Shown: positions 1-8,576, counted from the first letter of the stretch. The stretch: 17,229 nt of DNA from Flavobacteriales bacterium (GCA_002862585.1 PKDP01000028.1:1-17229), one strand, 5' to 3'. Notes: generated from the sequence alone by a model not told the origin. A program made the numbers and translations.

Positions 1-2110
1 ACGCGGTAAAATTGGAGCTTGGGTTGGCATTGTTTAAAATAGCTTGTATTTCTCCTGAGTTAGGAATATTACAATCTAATGGGGTAACATTAAGAGTAAT
101 AGTTGGTTGTGTAACCTCAAAGTATTCATTGAGTTGACAGCCATTTGCATCTGTAATAGTTACTGAATAATTCCCAGCAAGCAGCTGAGTAGCGGTGTTT
201 TGAGTAGAGCCATTGGACCACAAAAACGTATAATTTGGGCTTCCTCCTGAAGGATTGGCTAATGCCGAACCGTTAACATCTCCAGAACACCCAAGATTAA
301 CAATACTTAAGTTGGATATTATTGTAGCGGGTTGAGGAACAAAAACGTTTGTAATATCAGAAACACATCCGTTGGCATCCGTTACAGTGACTCCATAATT
401 ATTTTCGGCAAGCCCTGAAACAGTATATGGCGCTTGATTATTGGATTGGTAAACGGCATCTACAAAATAAGAATAATTGCCTGCTCCACCTGCTCCCTCA
501 ATGGTTACTTCTCCATCCGCCAGACCAAAGCAGCTTACCGAATCAATGCTAATAGAAGCTATAAGAAGCTGTGCTGGAGGTATAACCTCAAAATTTAAGG
601 TGTTAGAGCTACAGCCGTTGGCATCAAACAGTGAAAAAGATTGTGTTCCCGCTGAAAAACCCGATACCTGATTGTTAGCCGGTAAGTTAATCAACACTGG
701 ATTTGGAGGCAATGAATAACTGTATGCGCCTGTTCCGCCATTTGCTTGTATCTCAATGGTAGCATCTGATGATAATGGGCAGCTTAATTGCGAATCATTA
801 TAATCAGAGACTATTGTCACTGAATTTAAGGATAGTGCGTCAGGCTCATTTAGGGTAAAATTATCTTGAGATGAACAACCGTTGGCGTCCTCTACATAAA
901 CATTTATTATGGAGGCCAATAAGTTTGTAAAAACTGGTGAACCTTGAGCTGTTACACCATTATCTAAAGAATATGTGTAGCCTCCTGCACCGCCTACAGC
1001 TTGTATGGTAATTTCTCCATCCGAGAAACCATTACAGCTAATTGGAGAGCTCACAATTACAGGATCTTGAAATAAGGGTTGTGGGGACTGGAGATTAATT
1101 ACCTCTGCAGAAGACAAACATAAATTGGTGTCTCTAGCAATAAGTGTATAATTCCCTGCAGGCAAGCCATAAACACTATCCCCTTCTGCGGCTGAATATG
1201 GGAAGGTCAATCCGCCATCTATACTGAAATCGTAAGATGGTGTGCCGCCTGTAGCGATAAAACTAACTGCTCCGTTAGTAGAGTCTGCACAACTGACATC
1301 ATAACCAGAATAATCAAGTAAGGATGATAAAGTTAAATTTACTGGTGTTGGATTTATTACCAGTGTGTTGAGAGACAAACTACAATCGTTTGCGTCTGTC
1401 ACTGATATTGACGGTGATCCAGCACAAATATTATTAGCAATGTTAGTATTGCCATAATCCACTCCGTCAACCTCATAATTGTAAGGGGCCGTTCCTCCTG
1501 TATTAATTATGGTTAAAACAGCATCACATACATCTGTACAGCTTACTTCAGTTGTAATTTCTACATTGTCTATAACTATAGGCAAAGGATCTGAAAGAGC
1601 TAACTGAACAGTATCGGAAAAGCACCCTAGGTTGTTGATTGCATAAAAGGAGTGGGTATCAGCATTTAGGCCTAGTACAGTATTTGTTGAGGGAGCTGAT
1701 ACTGGATTTGTATCACTAAAATATTCATAAGAAAATGATTCTCCTTCTCCTCCAATAGCGACTAAGCTCACTTCACCATCTGAAACACCCGAACAACTTA
1801 TAACTTCACCGTTGTAATCGGACGTTATTTGGGCATCAATTGTTATTGCTGAAGCAGGGTTGATGGTTACATCAAATTGCTCGTAAGCATAGCTAGGCGC
1901 CAAAACTGGATCTCTTGCAAATACTGAATAATTACCTGGAGTTAAGTTTTGATATAAAACATCGGTAGTCCATGGTCCGGCTAAGCCGTTAATAGAGTAC
2001 TCAACATCTGGACTAGCCAAAGACGCAGGAGTAATTATTATTTGACCATCATTAGTGTTACTACACGTTGTGTTTATTGCTTCAACTGAATCAATATAGG
2101 CAGATATAAC
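1..2110 (-). repeat. Tandem SprB-like protein repeats, about 8 complete and 1 partial
   Basis: Translated on the minus strand, the region contains successive diverged units. Recognisable cores include SCSGVSDGEVSLVAIGG, SCNGFSDGEITIQAVGG and SCFGLADGEVTIEGAGG, and most units end with a DANGC-like segment before an xP linker. Units differ strongly at DNA level, so this is an old protein-repeat array rather than recent tandem duplication. Most units have one Cys in the SC core and another in the NGC segment, which may form a disulfide within each unit (inference). Confidence 0.8.
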
Positions 2111-2707
2111 AAGTGAATAATCTTCTGTTTCACCATGAAAGTAGCCAAATGTTGACCAGTCTATAAAATCAAAATCCCAAAGTGTACCCGTTCCGTCAGC
2201 ACCATCAACTCTAGCATATACTACTCTCATTACTATTTCACCTTCGACGGCGTCACTAGGGATAGTTACTGAACCGCTAAATATAGGGTACATTGAGCTT
2301 GATTGGGTAGAAGTAAATACAAGTTCACCAGCATCTGAAAAATCGTCGTTTCCATTAAAATCTATGTAAACTCTGGCGGCTCTAGTACCGGAAACTTCAA
2401 CCGAATCACATGTCCCGCCCTCAATTTCAAATTGATATGTAGAATCTCTAGAGATACTCATCGTGTACACGAATCCCGCGGTATTACCGTCGCCAATGGT
2501 AGCATTTCCAACCACATAATTACTATACACCGCACAAGGATTGCTATAATTGCCTACTGGAGGGCTCATAATATCATCTGCCCCAAAAGGTAGTGTGCCA
2601 AAATAAAATTTTGAGACTAATTCATCTGGATAATAGCTCGCTCCCTGAGAAAACACCAGGGAATGATTAAGAAGTGCACAAGCAAAAAACACAAGGAACT
2701 TGTTCAT
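1..2707 (-). CDS. Secreted GEVED/SprB-repeat adhesin-like protein (3' end outside window)
   Basis: The reading frame is open from ATG at 2707 to the left edge, giving about 902 residues without a C-terminus. Residues 1-21 form a signal peptide (MNKFLVFFACALLNHSLVFSQ). Residues about 60-200 resemble the GEVED family: YIDFNGNDDFSD near residue 115 and GETEDY at 192-197. From about residue 204 onward the protein is a chain of roughly 75-90-residue units with an SC-x(5)-DG-x(8)-GG-x-Y-x-Y core, typical of SprB-like repeats of Bacteroidota gliding and adhesion proteins. Such proteins are normally exported by the type IX system through a C-terminal sorting domain, which would lie beyond the window; T9SS export is therefore inferred. 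A promoter-like sequence lies just upstream, after the tRNA-Cys terminator, so it is probably its own unit. The ligand and any role in gliding cannot be told from the sequence. Confidence 0.85.
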   Translation of the reverse strand, partial: MNKFLVFFACALLNHSLVFSQGASYYPDELVSKFYFGTLPFGADDIMSPPVGNYSNPCAVYSNYVVGNATIGDGNTAGFVYTMSISRDSTYQFEIEGGTCDSVEVSGTRAARVYIDFNGNDDFSDAGELVFTSTQSSSMYPIFSGSVTIPSDAVEGEIVMRVVYARVDGADGTGTLWDFDFIDWSTFGYFHGETEDYSLVISAYIDSVEAINTTCSNTNDGQIIITPASLASPDVEYSINGLAGPWTTDVLYQNLTPGNYSVFARDPVLAPSYAYEQFDVTINPASAITIDAQITSDYNGEVISCSGVSDGEVSLVAIGGEGESFSYEYFSDTNPVSAPSTNTVLGLNADTHSFYAINNLGCFSDTVQLALSDPLPIVIDNVEITTEVSCTDVCDAVLTIINTGGTAPYNYEVDGVDYGNTNIANNICAGSPSISVTDANDCSLSLNTLVINPTPVNLTLSSLLDYSGYDVSCADSTNGAVSFIATGGTPSYDFSIDGGLTFPYSAAEGDSVYGLPAGNYTLIARDTNLCLSSAEVINLQSPQPLFQDPVIVSSPISCNGFSDGEITIQAVGGAGGYTYSLDNGVTAQGSPVFTNLLASIINVYVEDANGCSSQDNFTLNEPDALSLNSVTIVSDYNDSQLSCPLSSDATIEIQANGGTGAYSYSLPPNPVLINLPANNQVSGFSAGTQSFSLFDANGCSSNTLNFEVIPPAQLLIASISIDSVSCFGLADGEVTIEGAGGAGNYSYFVDAVYQSNNQAPYTVSGLAENNYGVTVTDANGCVSDITNVFVPQPATIISNLSIVNLGCSGDVNGSALANPSGGSPNYTFLWSNGSTQNTATQLLAGNYSVTITDANGCQLNEYFEVTQPTITLNVTPLDCNIPNSGEIQAILNNANPSSNFTA

Positions 2708-2738
2708 AAAAGGTGTTAGTTGAGGTTAGGTCAGCTTT

Positions 2739-2772
2739 CAAAATTAACGATTAATTCCTACTTTGTTGACAA
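2739..2772 (-). promoter_or_regulatory. Predicted Bacteroidota-type promoter of the adhesin gene
   Basis: On the minus strand TAATTTTG (2746-2739) matches the TAnnTTTG -7 element. A TTG (2772-2770) lies 23 bases upstream as a possible -33 element, at the long end of the accepted spacing. Transcription would start about 25-30 bases before the ATG at 2707. The position, between an upstream terminator and the start codon, supports the call, but the motif is short. Confidence 0.45.
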
Positions 2773-2778
2773 TTAAGC

Positions 2779-2808
2779 AAAAAAAAACCGTAAGACATTT
2801 ACGGTTTT
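2779..2808 (-). terminator. Intrinsic terminator after tRNA-Cys
   Basis: A perfect 10-bp stem, AAAACCGTAA (2808-2799) with TTACGGTTTT (2793-2784), encloses a 5-base loop. On the minus strand it runs into a T tract (2787-2779). There is no comparable T tract on the plus strand, so the direction is minus. It would end the gltX-folB-tRNA-Cys transcript, or a tRNA-Cys transcript alone, and isolate it from the adhesin gene. Confidence 0.85.
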
Positions 2809-2812
2809 AAAG

Positions 2813-2883
2813 AGGTTTCGAGCGGATTCGAACCGCTGTAGATGGTGTTGCAGACCACTGCCTAGCCACTCGGCCACGAAACC
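2813..2883 (-). tRNA. tRNA-Cys (GCA)
   Basis: The reverse complement folds as a 71-base cloverleaf. Acceptor GGTTTCG (2883-2877) pairs with CGAAACC (2820-2814), with discriminator U. The anticodon stem is GTGGT/ACCAT around loop CTGCAAC, giving anticodon GCA (cysteine). The T arm contains GGTTCGAATCC. The length is usual for bacterial tRNA-Cys and CCA is not encoded. It lies 36 bases downstream of folB and is followed by an intrinsic terminator. Confidence 0.96.
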
Positions 2884-2895
2884 AAAATTGGGTAG

Positions 2896-2903
2896 CAAAT
2901 CTA
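2896..2903 (-). promoter_or_regulatory. Possible -7 element of tRNA-Cys
   Basis: TAGATTTG on the minus strand matches TAnnTTTG and ends 12 bases before the tRNA 5' end, the spacing expected for a dedicated promoter. No TTG lies at the usual distance upstream, so read-through from folB is an equally good explanation. Confidence 0.35.
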
Positions 2904-2919
2904 ATGTTTTTTTTATAAT

Positions 2920-3279
2920 TTACACATTAAAGAATTTCTCTTTGACCAAAACATTCGCTACATCACCATTAATCGGCGGATTTATCTTGGCCACCGAAAC
3001 CTCAACAGTATCAACCATTTTATGGTTTGCGACTATGGAATCAATGATTCTTTTTACAACATGTTCTAGCAAATTGCTTGGAATGGACATTTCACTCTTA
3101 ACAATACTATTTATAGAAACGTAATCAACAGTGTCATTAAGTTTGTCCGAAATGGAAGAGGCTTCTAAGTCTGCTTCAACAGTAACATTAACTTCATAGT
3201 CTGAGCCTATTTTTCGTTCCTCATCCAAACAGCCGTGATATGCATACACTTTTATCCCGTTTACTGAAATTATCCCCAT
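2920..3279 (-). CDS. folB: Dihydroneopterin aldolase
   Basis: The 119-residue protein is a normal-length FolB. It cleaves 7,8-dihydroneopterin to 6-hydroxymethyl-7,8-dihydropterin and glycolaldehyde in cytoplasmic folate synthesis. Family marks are visible: YHGCLDEERKIG near the N-terminus (residues 14-25, with the conserved acidic residue), VDYVSI at 51-56 (active-site Tyr53), a Glu in NLLEHVV (E72), and the catalytic-lysine segment SVAKINPPI (K98, PP 101-102). It starts 2 bases after the gltX stop and is almost certainly co-transcribed with gltX. Shared function between the two is not implied. Confidence 0.93.
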   Translation of the reverse strand: MGIISVNGIKVYAYHGCLDEERKIGSDYEVNVTVEADLEASSISDKLNDTVDYVSINSIVKSEMSIPSNLLEHVVKRIIDSIVANHKMVDTVEVSVAKINPPINGDVANVLVKEKFFNV

Positions 3280-3281
3280 AT

Positions 3282-4805
3282 CTATGACAACTTTTGAATG
3301 GCTGTTTCAATTCTTTCAACAACTTCGTCTTTACCTAACAACTCTGAAATCTTAAACATTGAGGGGCCCATGCCTTTTCCAGTTACTGCTAGTCTAAAAG
3401 TGGGCAACACCATTCCTAAGCCCCACTCATTTTCTTCAAGTAAAGATTTGAACTCTTTTTCAACGTTTTCGGCAGAAAAGTCGGACATCCCACCGAACAA
3501 CTCCGTTACTTTTTTGAGTATATCAGGTGTATGCTCCTTCCATTTTTTTCGATGCGTTTTTTCATCGTATTCAGTAGGAGAGTCAAAAAATAATTGACTG
3601 CTCTCCCATATATCTTCAACGAAAGTCGCTCGTTCTTTCATTAACTCACAAACTTTTGCTAAAAACACACCATCTGCATCTTTAGATTTTGGAATTTTGG
3701 AATGTATTAATTCAGCCAATTCGTCACCGCTTTTACTCCTTAAATACTGTTGATTAAACCATTTGGTCTTATCAAAATCAAATTTTGCTCCTGCTTTTCC
3801 AACTCTTTGTAACGAAAAAGATTCAACAAGCTCATCCATTGAAAATATTTCTTGAGCGGTTCCTGGATTCCAACCTAAAAAGGCTAACATATTTGTAAAG
3901 GCTTCTGGAAAATAGCCCTCTTCCCTATATCCTGAGGATACTTCATTGGTCTCTGGATTAGTCCATTCTGTTGGGAAAACAGGAAAACCTAATCTGTCTC
4001 CATCCCTTTTGCTAAGCTTTCCATTGCCGTCAGGCTTTAAAATCAAAGGAAGGTGGGCAAATGCTGGACATTCCCAGTCAAAAAATCGATATAATAAAAC
4101 GTGCAAAGGTGCCGATGGTAACCACTCTTCTCCACGAATAACATGGGATATTTTCATCAAATGATCATCTACCACATTCGCCAAATGATAGGTTGGCATT
4201 CCATCCGACTTAAACAGAACTTTGTCATCAAGATTGTTTGTATTTACAACTACCCAACCGCGTATAGTGTCGTTTATTTTTACCTCTTCATTTCTAGGCA
4301 TTTTAATACGAATGACATATGAATCACCCCTATCTAACCTTTGTTTCACCTCATCTGCTGAAAGAGAAATTGAATTTTGCATGCTATCTCTAACTACCGA
4401 ATTATACTGTGGAGATGGTACACCAGCATTTTTCATACGCTGACGCATTTCGTCAAGTTCTTCAGCGGTATCAAATGCGTAATAAGCATGGCCTTTCTCT
4501 AATAAAATATCGGCGTATTGCCTGTACATTGGTTTTCTGTCAGACTGTTTGTAAGGCCCTAAATCACCGCCATGGCCCAAGCCTTCGTCTATGTTTATCT
4601 TACACCACGACAAGGCGTCTAAAATATATTGTTCCGCTCCTGGAACAAGGCGTGTTTGGTCAGTGTCCTCTAGTCTCAACAAGAAATCTCCATTGTGTTT
4701 TTTTGCAAAAAGGTAGTTGTAGAGGGCTGTTCTAACACCCCCCATATGTAATGGTCCCGTCGGACTTGGGGCAAATCTTACTCTTACTTTATCCATCAAC
4801 GTCAT
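3282..4805 (-). CDS. gltX: Glutamyl-tRNA synthetase
   Basis: The 507-residue protein is a full-length class I glutamyl-tRNA synthetase, which charges tRNA-Glu with glutamate using ATP. The N-terminus reads VRVRFAPSPTGPLHMGG, with HMGG (residues 20-23) as the HIGH motif. KLSKR at 263-267 is the KMSKS-type motif. The Rossmann catalytic domain is followed by a helical anticodon-binding region to the C-terminus. The annotated ATG at 4805 gives MTLMDKVRVRF; the second ATG at 4796 gives MDKVRVRF, closer to the usual family start, and may be the true one. No Shine-Dalgarno sequence is seen. It is first gene of a gltX-folB unit and divergent from the DUF4175 gene. Confidence 0.96.
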   Translation of the reverse strand: MTLMDKVRVRFAPSPTGPLHMGGVRTALYNYLFAKKHNGDFLLRLEDTDQTRLVPGAEQYILDALSWCKINIDEGLGHGGDLGPYKQSDRKPMYRQYADILLEKGHAYYAFDTAEELDEMRQRMKNAGVPSPQYNSVVRDSMQNSISLSADEVKQRLDRGDSYVIRIKMPRNEEVKINDTIRGWVVVNTNNLDDKVLFKSDGMPTYHLANVVDDHLMKISHVIRGEEWLPSAPLHVLLYRFFDWECPAFAHLPLILKPDGNGKLSKRDGDRLGFPVFPTEWTNPETNEVSSGYREEGYFPEAFTNMLAFLGWNPGTAQEIFSMDELVESFSLQRVGKAGAKFDFDKTKWFNQQYLRSKSGDELAELIHSKIPKSKDADGVFLAKVCELMKERATFVEDIWESSQLFFDSPTEYDEKTHRKKWKEHTPDILKKVTELFGGMSDFSAENVEKEFKSLLEENEWGLGMVLPTFRLAVTGKGMGPSMFKISELLGKDEVVERIETAIQKLS

Positions 4806-4818
4806 TTAATTAAGCCAA

Positions 4819-4826
4819 CAAAGATA
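4819..4826 (-). promoter_or_regulatory. Predicted -7 element of gltX
   Basis: TATCTTTG on the minus strand is a perfect TAnnTTTG element, 13 bases before the ATG at 4805 and 22 before the ATG at 4796. No good TTG is seen upstream. The implied leader is very short, which favours the inner start codon. Confidence 0.5.
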
Positions 4827-4848
4827 CGTTTTCTTCTATATTGACTGT

Positions 4849-4878
4849 TTTGTGATGGTGCTAAATATCTTACCTTTG
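4849..4878 (+). promoter_or_regulatory. Predicted promoter of the DUF4175-ybeY-mnmG unit
   Basis: TTTG (4849-4852) and TACCTTTG (4871-4878) are separated by 18 bases and fit the Bacteroidota -33/-7 pattern; a TTGAC at 4841 is an alternative upstream element. The -7 element ends only 4 bases before the ATG at 4883, so the transcript would have essentially no leader. Confidence 0.5.
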
Positions 4879-4882
4879 TAGT

Positions 4883-7800
4883 ATGAGTGGTCGTAGCGAA
4901 TTGTTTGAAAAACTTGAGGAGTTTATTAGTAAGTATTATAAAAACCTTCTTCTTAAAGGTGTAATATATTTCTTCTCCGTTTTTTTAGCCTTCTTTATTC
5001 TGTTTTCTGTTGGTGAGCACTTCGGTCAGTTCAACACTACGGTAAGAACAATTTTATTCTGGGCATTTAGTGTTTTCAATGTATTCGTTTTTTGGAAGTG
5101 GGTTGCGACGCCTTTAATAGGTCTTTACAGAATTGGGCAATCTCTAAATTATATAGAGGCTGCTAAAATAATTGGCGAACACTTCTCTAGCGTAGAAGAT
5201 AAGCTCGTGAATTTACTTCAGCTTCAAGAGTTGTCAGAAGTTGATAATTCTCTTATTGAGGCTAGTGTACAACAAAAAATAAATCAACTTAAACCAATTC
5301 CATTCACAAAAGCCATTGATTTAAGAGCTAACAAAGTATATTTAAAATATGCCATAGCGCCAGTAGCAATACTGATTGTTTTGTTCCTTTCAGGAAACAA
5401 AAAAATGGTTTTAGAAAGCTCTTCCAGAATCATTTCATACAATACTGAATATTTACCTCTTGCACCTTTTGATTTTATTATAGACAACTCTTCACTACAG
5501 GTTATAAAGGGTGATGATTTTCAACTTTATATGCATTATGAAGGCTCTGAAATTCCTAAAACAAGCCAGATAATGCTTGATGGAAATGTTTTTGACATGA
5601 AGAAAGATGCAAAAGGTGGCTTTTCTTACCTGTTTAAAAACCCTCAAAACACTACTGATTTTAGGTTTTCGTCAAATGGTTTTTCGTCGCCCTCAAAAAC
5701 GCTTGCTGTAGTGCCAAGACCTTTTGTGGTGCGTTTCACCACCGAACTCGTCTTTCCTAAATACATAAAAAAGAAAAACGAAACTCTAGGTAATACCGGC
5801 AACCTCACTATACCAGAAGGAACAAAAGTCAAGTGGCTGTTTTACACGGAAAACTCAGAGGAGGTCTATCTTCAGTTCGAAGAAAGCAAAACCTGTGAAC
5901 GAACATCCGAAAACACATTTAGCTTTCAAAAACGCTTTACAGAAAATAAATCTTACAGCCTGTTCACGAAGAACAACTTTATAAAAGGAGATAGCATCGC
6001 CTATCAAATTGCTATTATTTCAGATAAATACCCAAGTATATCTGTAGAAACAACTTTAGATAGTATCACCAAAATGCAACATTTTTTTGATGGTATTGTT
6101 CAGGACGACTACGGCATACAAAAGCTCACTTTTAATTATCAAATGATAGAAGGAGATAGCAGTAAATGGAAGCAAGAAGATATTCCTGTAAACCCATCAA
6201 ATAGTGAAGAGCGGTTTTTTGTTAATTACAACTTTTCTGACCTAGGGCTAGATTATGGTCAAGGTATGAGCTATTATTTTGAAGTGTGGGATAATGACGG
6301 CATTAATGGGAGTAAATCCACAAAATCAACTGTAGCTACTTTCCAAGCAGCGAGCATTAAGGAATTAGAACAACAAACTGACAGTAAAAATAATCAGCTA
6401 AAAGATGACATCAATGAATCAAAAAAATTGGCTGAAGAAATTCAAAAAGAACTGGAAGAGCTTCAAAAGCAATTGCTAAAAAACAAAGAGCTTAGCTGGG
6501 AAGACAAGCAAAAAACCAAAGCCTTACTTGAAAAACAAGATGAGTTAAAAAACAAAATAGATAAAATCCAAAAGCAACAAAAGAAAAATAGCCTTCAAGA
6601 AAAAGAATATAAAAGCCCAAAAGACGAGCTTCTTAAAAAGCAAGAAGAAATTCAACGTCTTTTTGAAAGCCTTATGGATGAAGAGATGAAAAACATGATG
6701 GAAGAGCTTAAGGACATGATGGAAGACATAAAAAAAGAAGACCTCCAAAAAGCGCTTGAGGAAATGCAAAAAAGTGACGAAGACATCGAAAAAGAATTAG
6801 ACAGGACTTTAGAACTGTTTAAGCAAATGGAGGTTGAACAAAAGCTAGAAAAAAATATTGATGCCCTAAAAGAGCTTTCCGAAAAACAAAAAGAACTTTC
6901 AGATAAAAAAGACGATAAAGATGCTCTGAAACAAGAACAGGAAAAAATTCAAAAAGAATTTGAAGACATAAAAAAAGATTTAGAAAAGGCTAAAGAAATG
7001 AACGAAAAGCTGGAGTACAAACAAGAAATTCCAAACACAAAATCTGCAGAAGAGGAAATAAAGAATGAAATGCAGAAAAGTGTTGAGCAGCTTGAAAAAA
7101 ACATGAAAAAACAAGCGGGAAAAAGTCAGAAAAGTGCTGCCCAGAAAATGGAAGAAATGAGTCAGTCCTTGCAATCCGCCATGCAATCTGCACAGCAAGA
7201 ACAAGTAGCCGAAGACATGCAAACCCTAAGGCAAATTCTTGAAAACCTGATTGTTCTGTCTGTTGACCAAGAAGACATCCTTAAAACCATTCCTCAAATC
7301 AACATCAACAGCCCACTATATTTAGACTATTTGCAGCTACAAAAAAAGCTTCAGGCAGATGCGCAAATCATAGAAGATAGTCTTTTCGCACTAAGCAAGA
7401 GGCAACCTCAAATTGAATCTATAGTAAATAAAGAAATCAATACCATTGAATTGAGTACAGAAAAAGCTTTAGAGGAGATGGCCGAAAGACGTTCAGCAAA
7501 GGCTAGTGAAAGACAACAATTCGCTATGACCTCTGCCAACAACTTAGCGCTTATTCTCTCTGAAACGCTTAAGCAAATGCAAAAAGAGATGGCTAATATG
7601 GAAAGTAAGCCTAGTAGCAAAATGTGCAATAAGCCTAACTCCTCTGGAGGTGAAGGCATGAAGGAAATGAAGCAGATGCAAAAGCAAGTGAAAGAGCAGA
7701 TGAAACAAATGCTTCAATCAAAAGACGGAAAGAACGGAAAAACAAATAAAGGATTAGCAAAACTCGCTGCTCAACAAGAAATGATTCGAAACCGAATGAG

Positions 7801-8167
7801 TGAGTTAAGAGATGAACTGGGCAATGATAAAAACGGTAAAAATAATCTCGATCAGCTCATCAAACAAATGGAGGAAAATGAAGTTGACATTATCAACGAT
7901 AATATAACTTTGGAAAGCATCAAACGTCAAGAAACAATAATGAGTCGTTTACTAGACGCAGAAAAGGCCGAAAGAGAAAGAGATGAGGAGGAAACAAGAG
8001 AGTCAACAGAATGGATGAATAACTTATCGAAACGATTAGTGAATCCGTTTGAAGAATACCAAAAGGAGAAAGAAAAGCAAAAAGAATTACTTAGAACTAT
8101 TCCGCCATCTTTCACTCCTTTTTACAAACAAAAAGTCAAAGATTATTTCAATGAAAGTGGACAGTAA
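4883..8167 (+). CDS. DUF4175-family membrane-anchored coiled-coil protein
   Basis: This 1094-residue protein resembles the large DUF4175 proteins found upstream of ybeY and mnmG in many Bacteroidota; its function is not established. Hydrophobic segments at about residues 21-44, 54-75 and 153-168 should be membrane helices. Residues about 170-485 look like beta-rich, presumably extracytoplasmic, sequence (inference). From about residue 488 to 790, and again from about 860 to 1065, it is dominated by Lys, Glu, Gln and Met in long coiled-coil runs. Between the two runs lies a more ordered helical piece (ILENLIVLSVDQEDILKTIP). The C-terminus ends in RTIPPSFTPFYKQKVKDYF, which looks like a conserved tail. 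The start is the only ATG near a promoter. Its 3' end overlaps ybeY by 17 bases, implying translational coupling. Confidence 0.75.
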   Translation: MSGRSELFEKLEEFISKYYKNLLLKGVIYFFSVFLAFFILFSVGEHFGQFNTTVRTILFWAFSVFNVFVFWKWVATPLIGLYRIGQSLNYIEAAKIIGEHFSSVEDKLVNLLQLQELSEVDNSLIEASVQQKINQLKPIPFTKAIDLRANKVYLKYAIAPVAILIVLFLSGNKKMVLESSSRIISYNTEYLPLAPFDFIIDNSSLQVIKGDDFQLYMHYEGSEIPKTSQIMLDGNVFDMKKDAKGGFSYLFKNPQNTTDFRFSSNGFSSPSKTLAVVPRPFVVRFTTELVFPKYIKKKNETLGNTGNLTIPEGTKVKWLFYTENSEEVYLQFEESKTCERTSENTFSFQKRFTENKSYSLFTKNNFIKGDSIAYQIAIISDKYPSISVETTLDSITKMQHFFDGIVQDDYGIQKLTFNYQMIEGDSSKWKQEDIPVNPSNSEERFFVNYNFSDLGLDYGQGMSYYFEVWDNDGINGSKSTKSTVATFQAASIKELEQQTDSKNNQLKDDINESKKLAEEIQKELEELQKQLLKNKELSWEDKQKTKALLEKQDELKNKIDKIQKQQKKNSLQEKEYKSPKDELLKKQEEIQRLFESLMDEEMKNMMEELKDMMEDIKKEDLQKALEEMQKSDEDIEKELDRTLELFKQMEVEQKLEKNIDALKELSEKQKELSDKKDDKDALKQEQEKIQKEFEDIKKDLEKAKEMNEKLEYKQEIPNTKSAEEEIKNEMQKSVEQLEKNMKKQAGKSQKSAAQKMEEMSQSLQSAMQSAQQEQVAEDMQTLRQILENLIVLSVDQEDILKTIPQININSPLYLDYLQLQKKLQADAQIIEDSLFALSKRQPQIESIVNKEINTIELSTEKALEEMAERRSAKASERQQFAMTSANNLALILSETLKQMQKEMANMESKPSSKMCNKPNSSGGEGMKEMKQMQKQVKEQMKQMLQSKDGKNGKTNKGLAKLAAQQEMIRNRMSELRDELGNDKNGKNNLDQLIKQMEENEVDIINDNITLESIKRQETIMSRLLDAEKAERERDEEETRESTEWMNNLSKRLVNPFEEYQKEKEKQKELLRTIPPSFTPFYKQKVKDYFNESGQ

Positions 8168-8576
8168 TATTTTCTTTCACTCAGAGTGTGATTTTGAAGC
8201 CGAACCCGTGTCTCATTTAGACTCGTGGATTAAAGAGACTATTGCTAATGAGCAAAAAACCTTAGGGGAGATAAATTACATTTTTTGCGACGATGACTAC
8301 CTTTTAGAAAAAAATCAAACCTACTTAAATCACGATACATATACCGACATTATCACCTTTGACTACTCTGAAGAAAATAGTGTAAGCGGGGATATTTTTA
8401 TAAGTATTGAACGACTAAAAGAAAATGCTCGTAAATTTGCAGTTCCTTTTGACACTGAACTTAGACGAGTTATGATTCATGGTGTGCTGCACCTAATCGG
8501 CTACAAAGACAGGTCAGACAAAGAGAAAAAATTAATGAGGGAAAAAGAAGATTTTTACCTCGATGAAAAAATGTAA
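8151..8576 (+). CDS. ybeY: Endoribonuclease YbeY (rRNA maturation factor)
   Basis: The 141-residue protein is a UPF0054-family YbeY, a metal-dependent RNase acting in 16S rRNA 3'-end maturation and ribosome quality control. Family segments are visible: YTDIITFDY, SGDIFIS and the metal motif HGVLHLIGYKD (H110, H114, D120). The usual third ligand His is replaced by Lys-Asp, which I recall as common in Bacteroidota YbeY. The start at 8151 gives the usual length; the frame extends upstream to 8049, but that extension overlaps the DUF4175 gene, is basic low-complexity, and does not match the family. It lies between the DUF4175 gene and mnmG in one unit. Confidence 0.92.
   Translation: MKVDSNIFFHSECDFEAEPVSHLDSWIKETIANEQKTLGEINYIFCDDDYLLEKNQTYLNHDTYTDIITFDYSEENSVSGDIFISIERLKENARKFAVPFDTELRRVMIHGVLHLIGYKDRSDKEKKLMREKEDFYLDEKM

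Noticed and set aside
477..671. Plus-strand open frame of 64 codons inside the adhesin region
   Set aside because: It is antisense to the continuous SprB-repeat reading frame and has no family resemblance.
3946..4735. Plus-strand open frames opposite gltX
   Set aside because: They are antisense to a complete, strongly conserved gltX and look like no known protein.
6545..7659. Several minus-strand open frames (for example 6545-6769, 6980-7222, 7408-7659) opposite the coiled-coil gene
   Set aside because: They are Phe/Leu/His-rich shadows of Lys/Glu/Met codon runs on the other strand and have no recognisable family.
8049..8150. Upstream extension of ybeY to an ATG at 8049
   Set aside because: It lies inside the DUF4175 gene, encodes a basic stretch not found in YbeY, and the start at 8151 gives the usual length.
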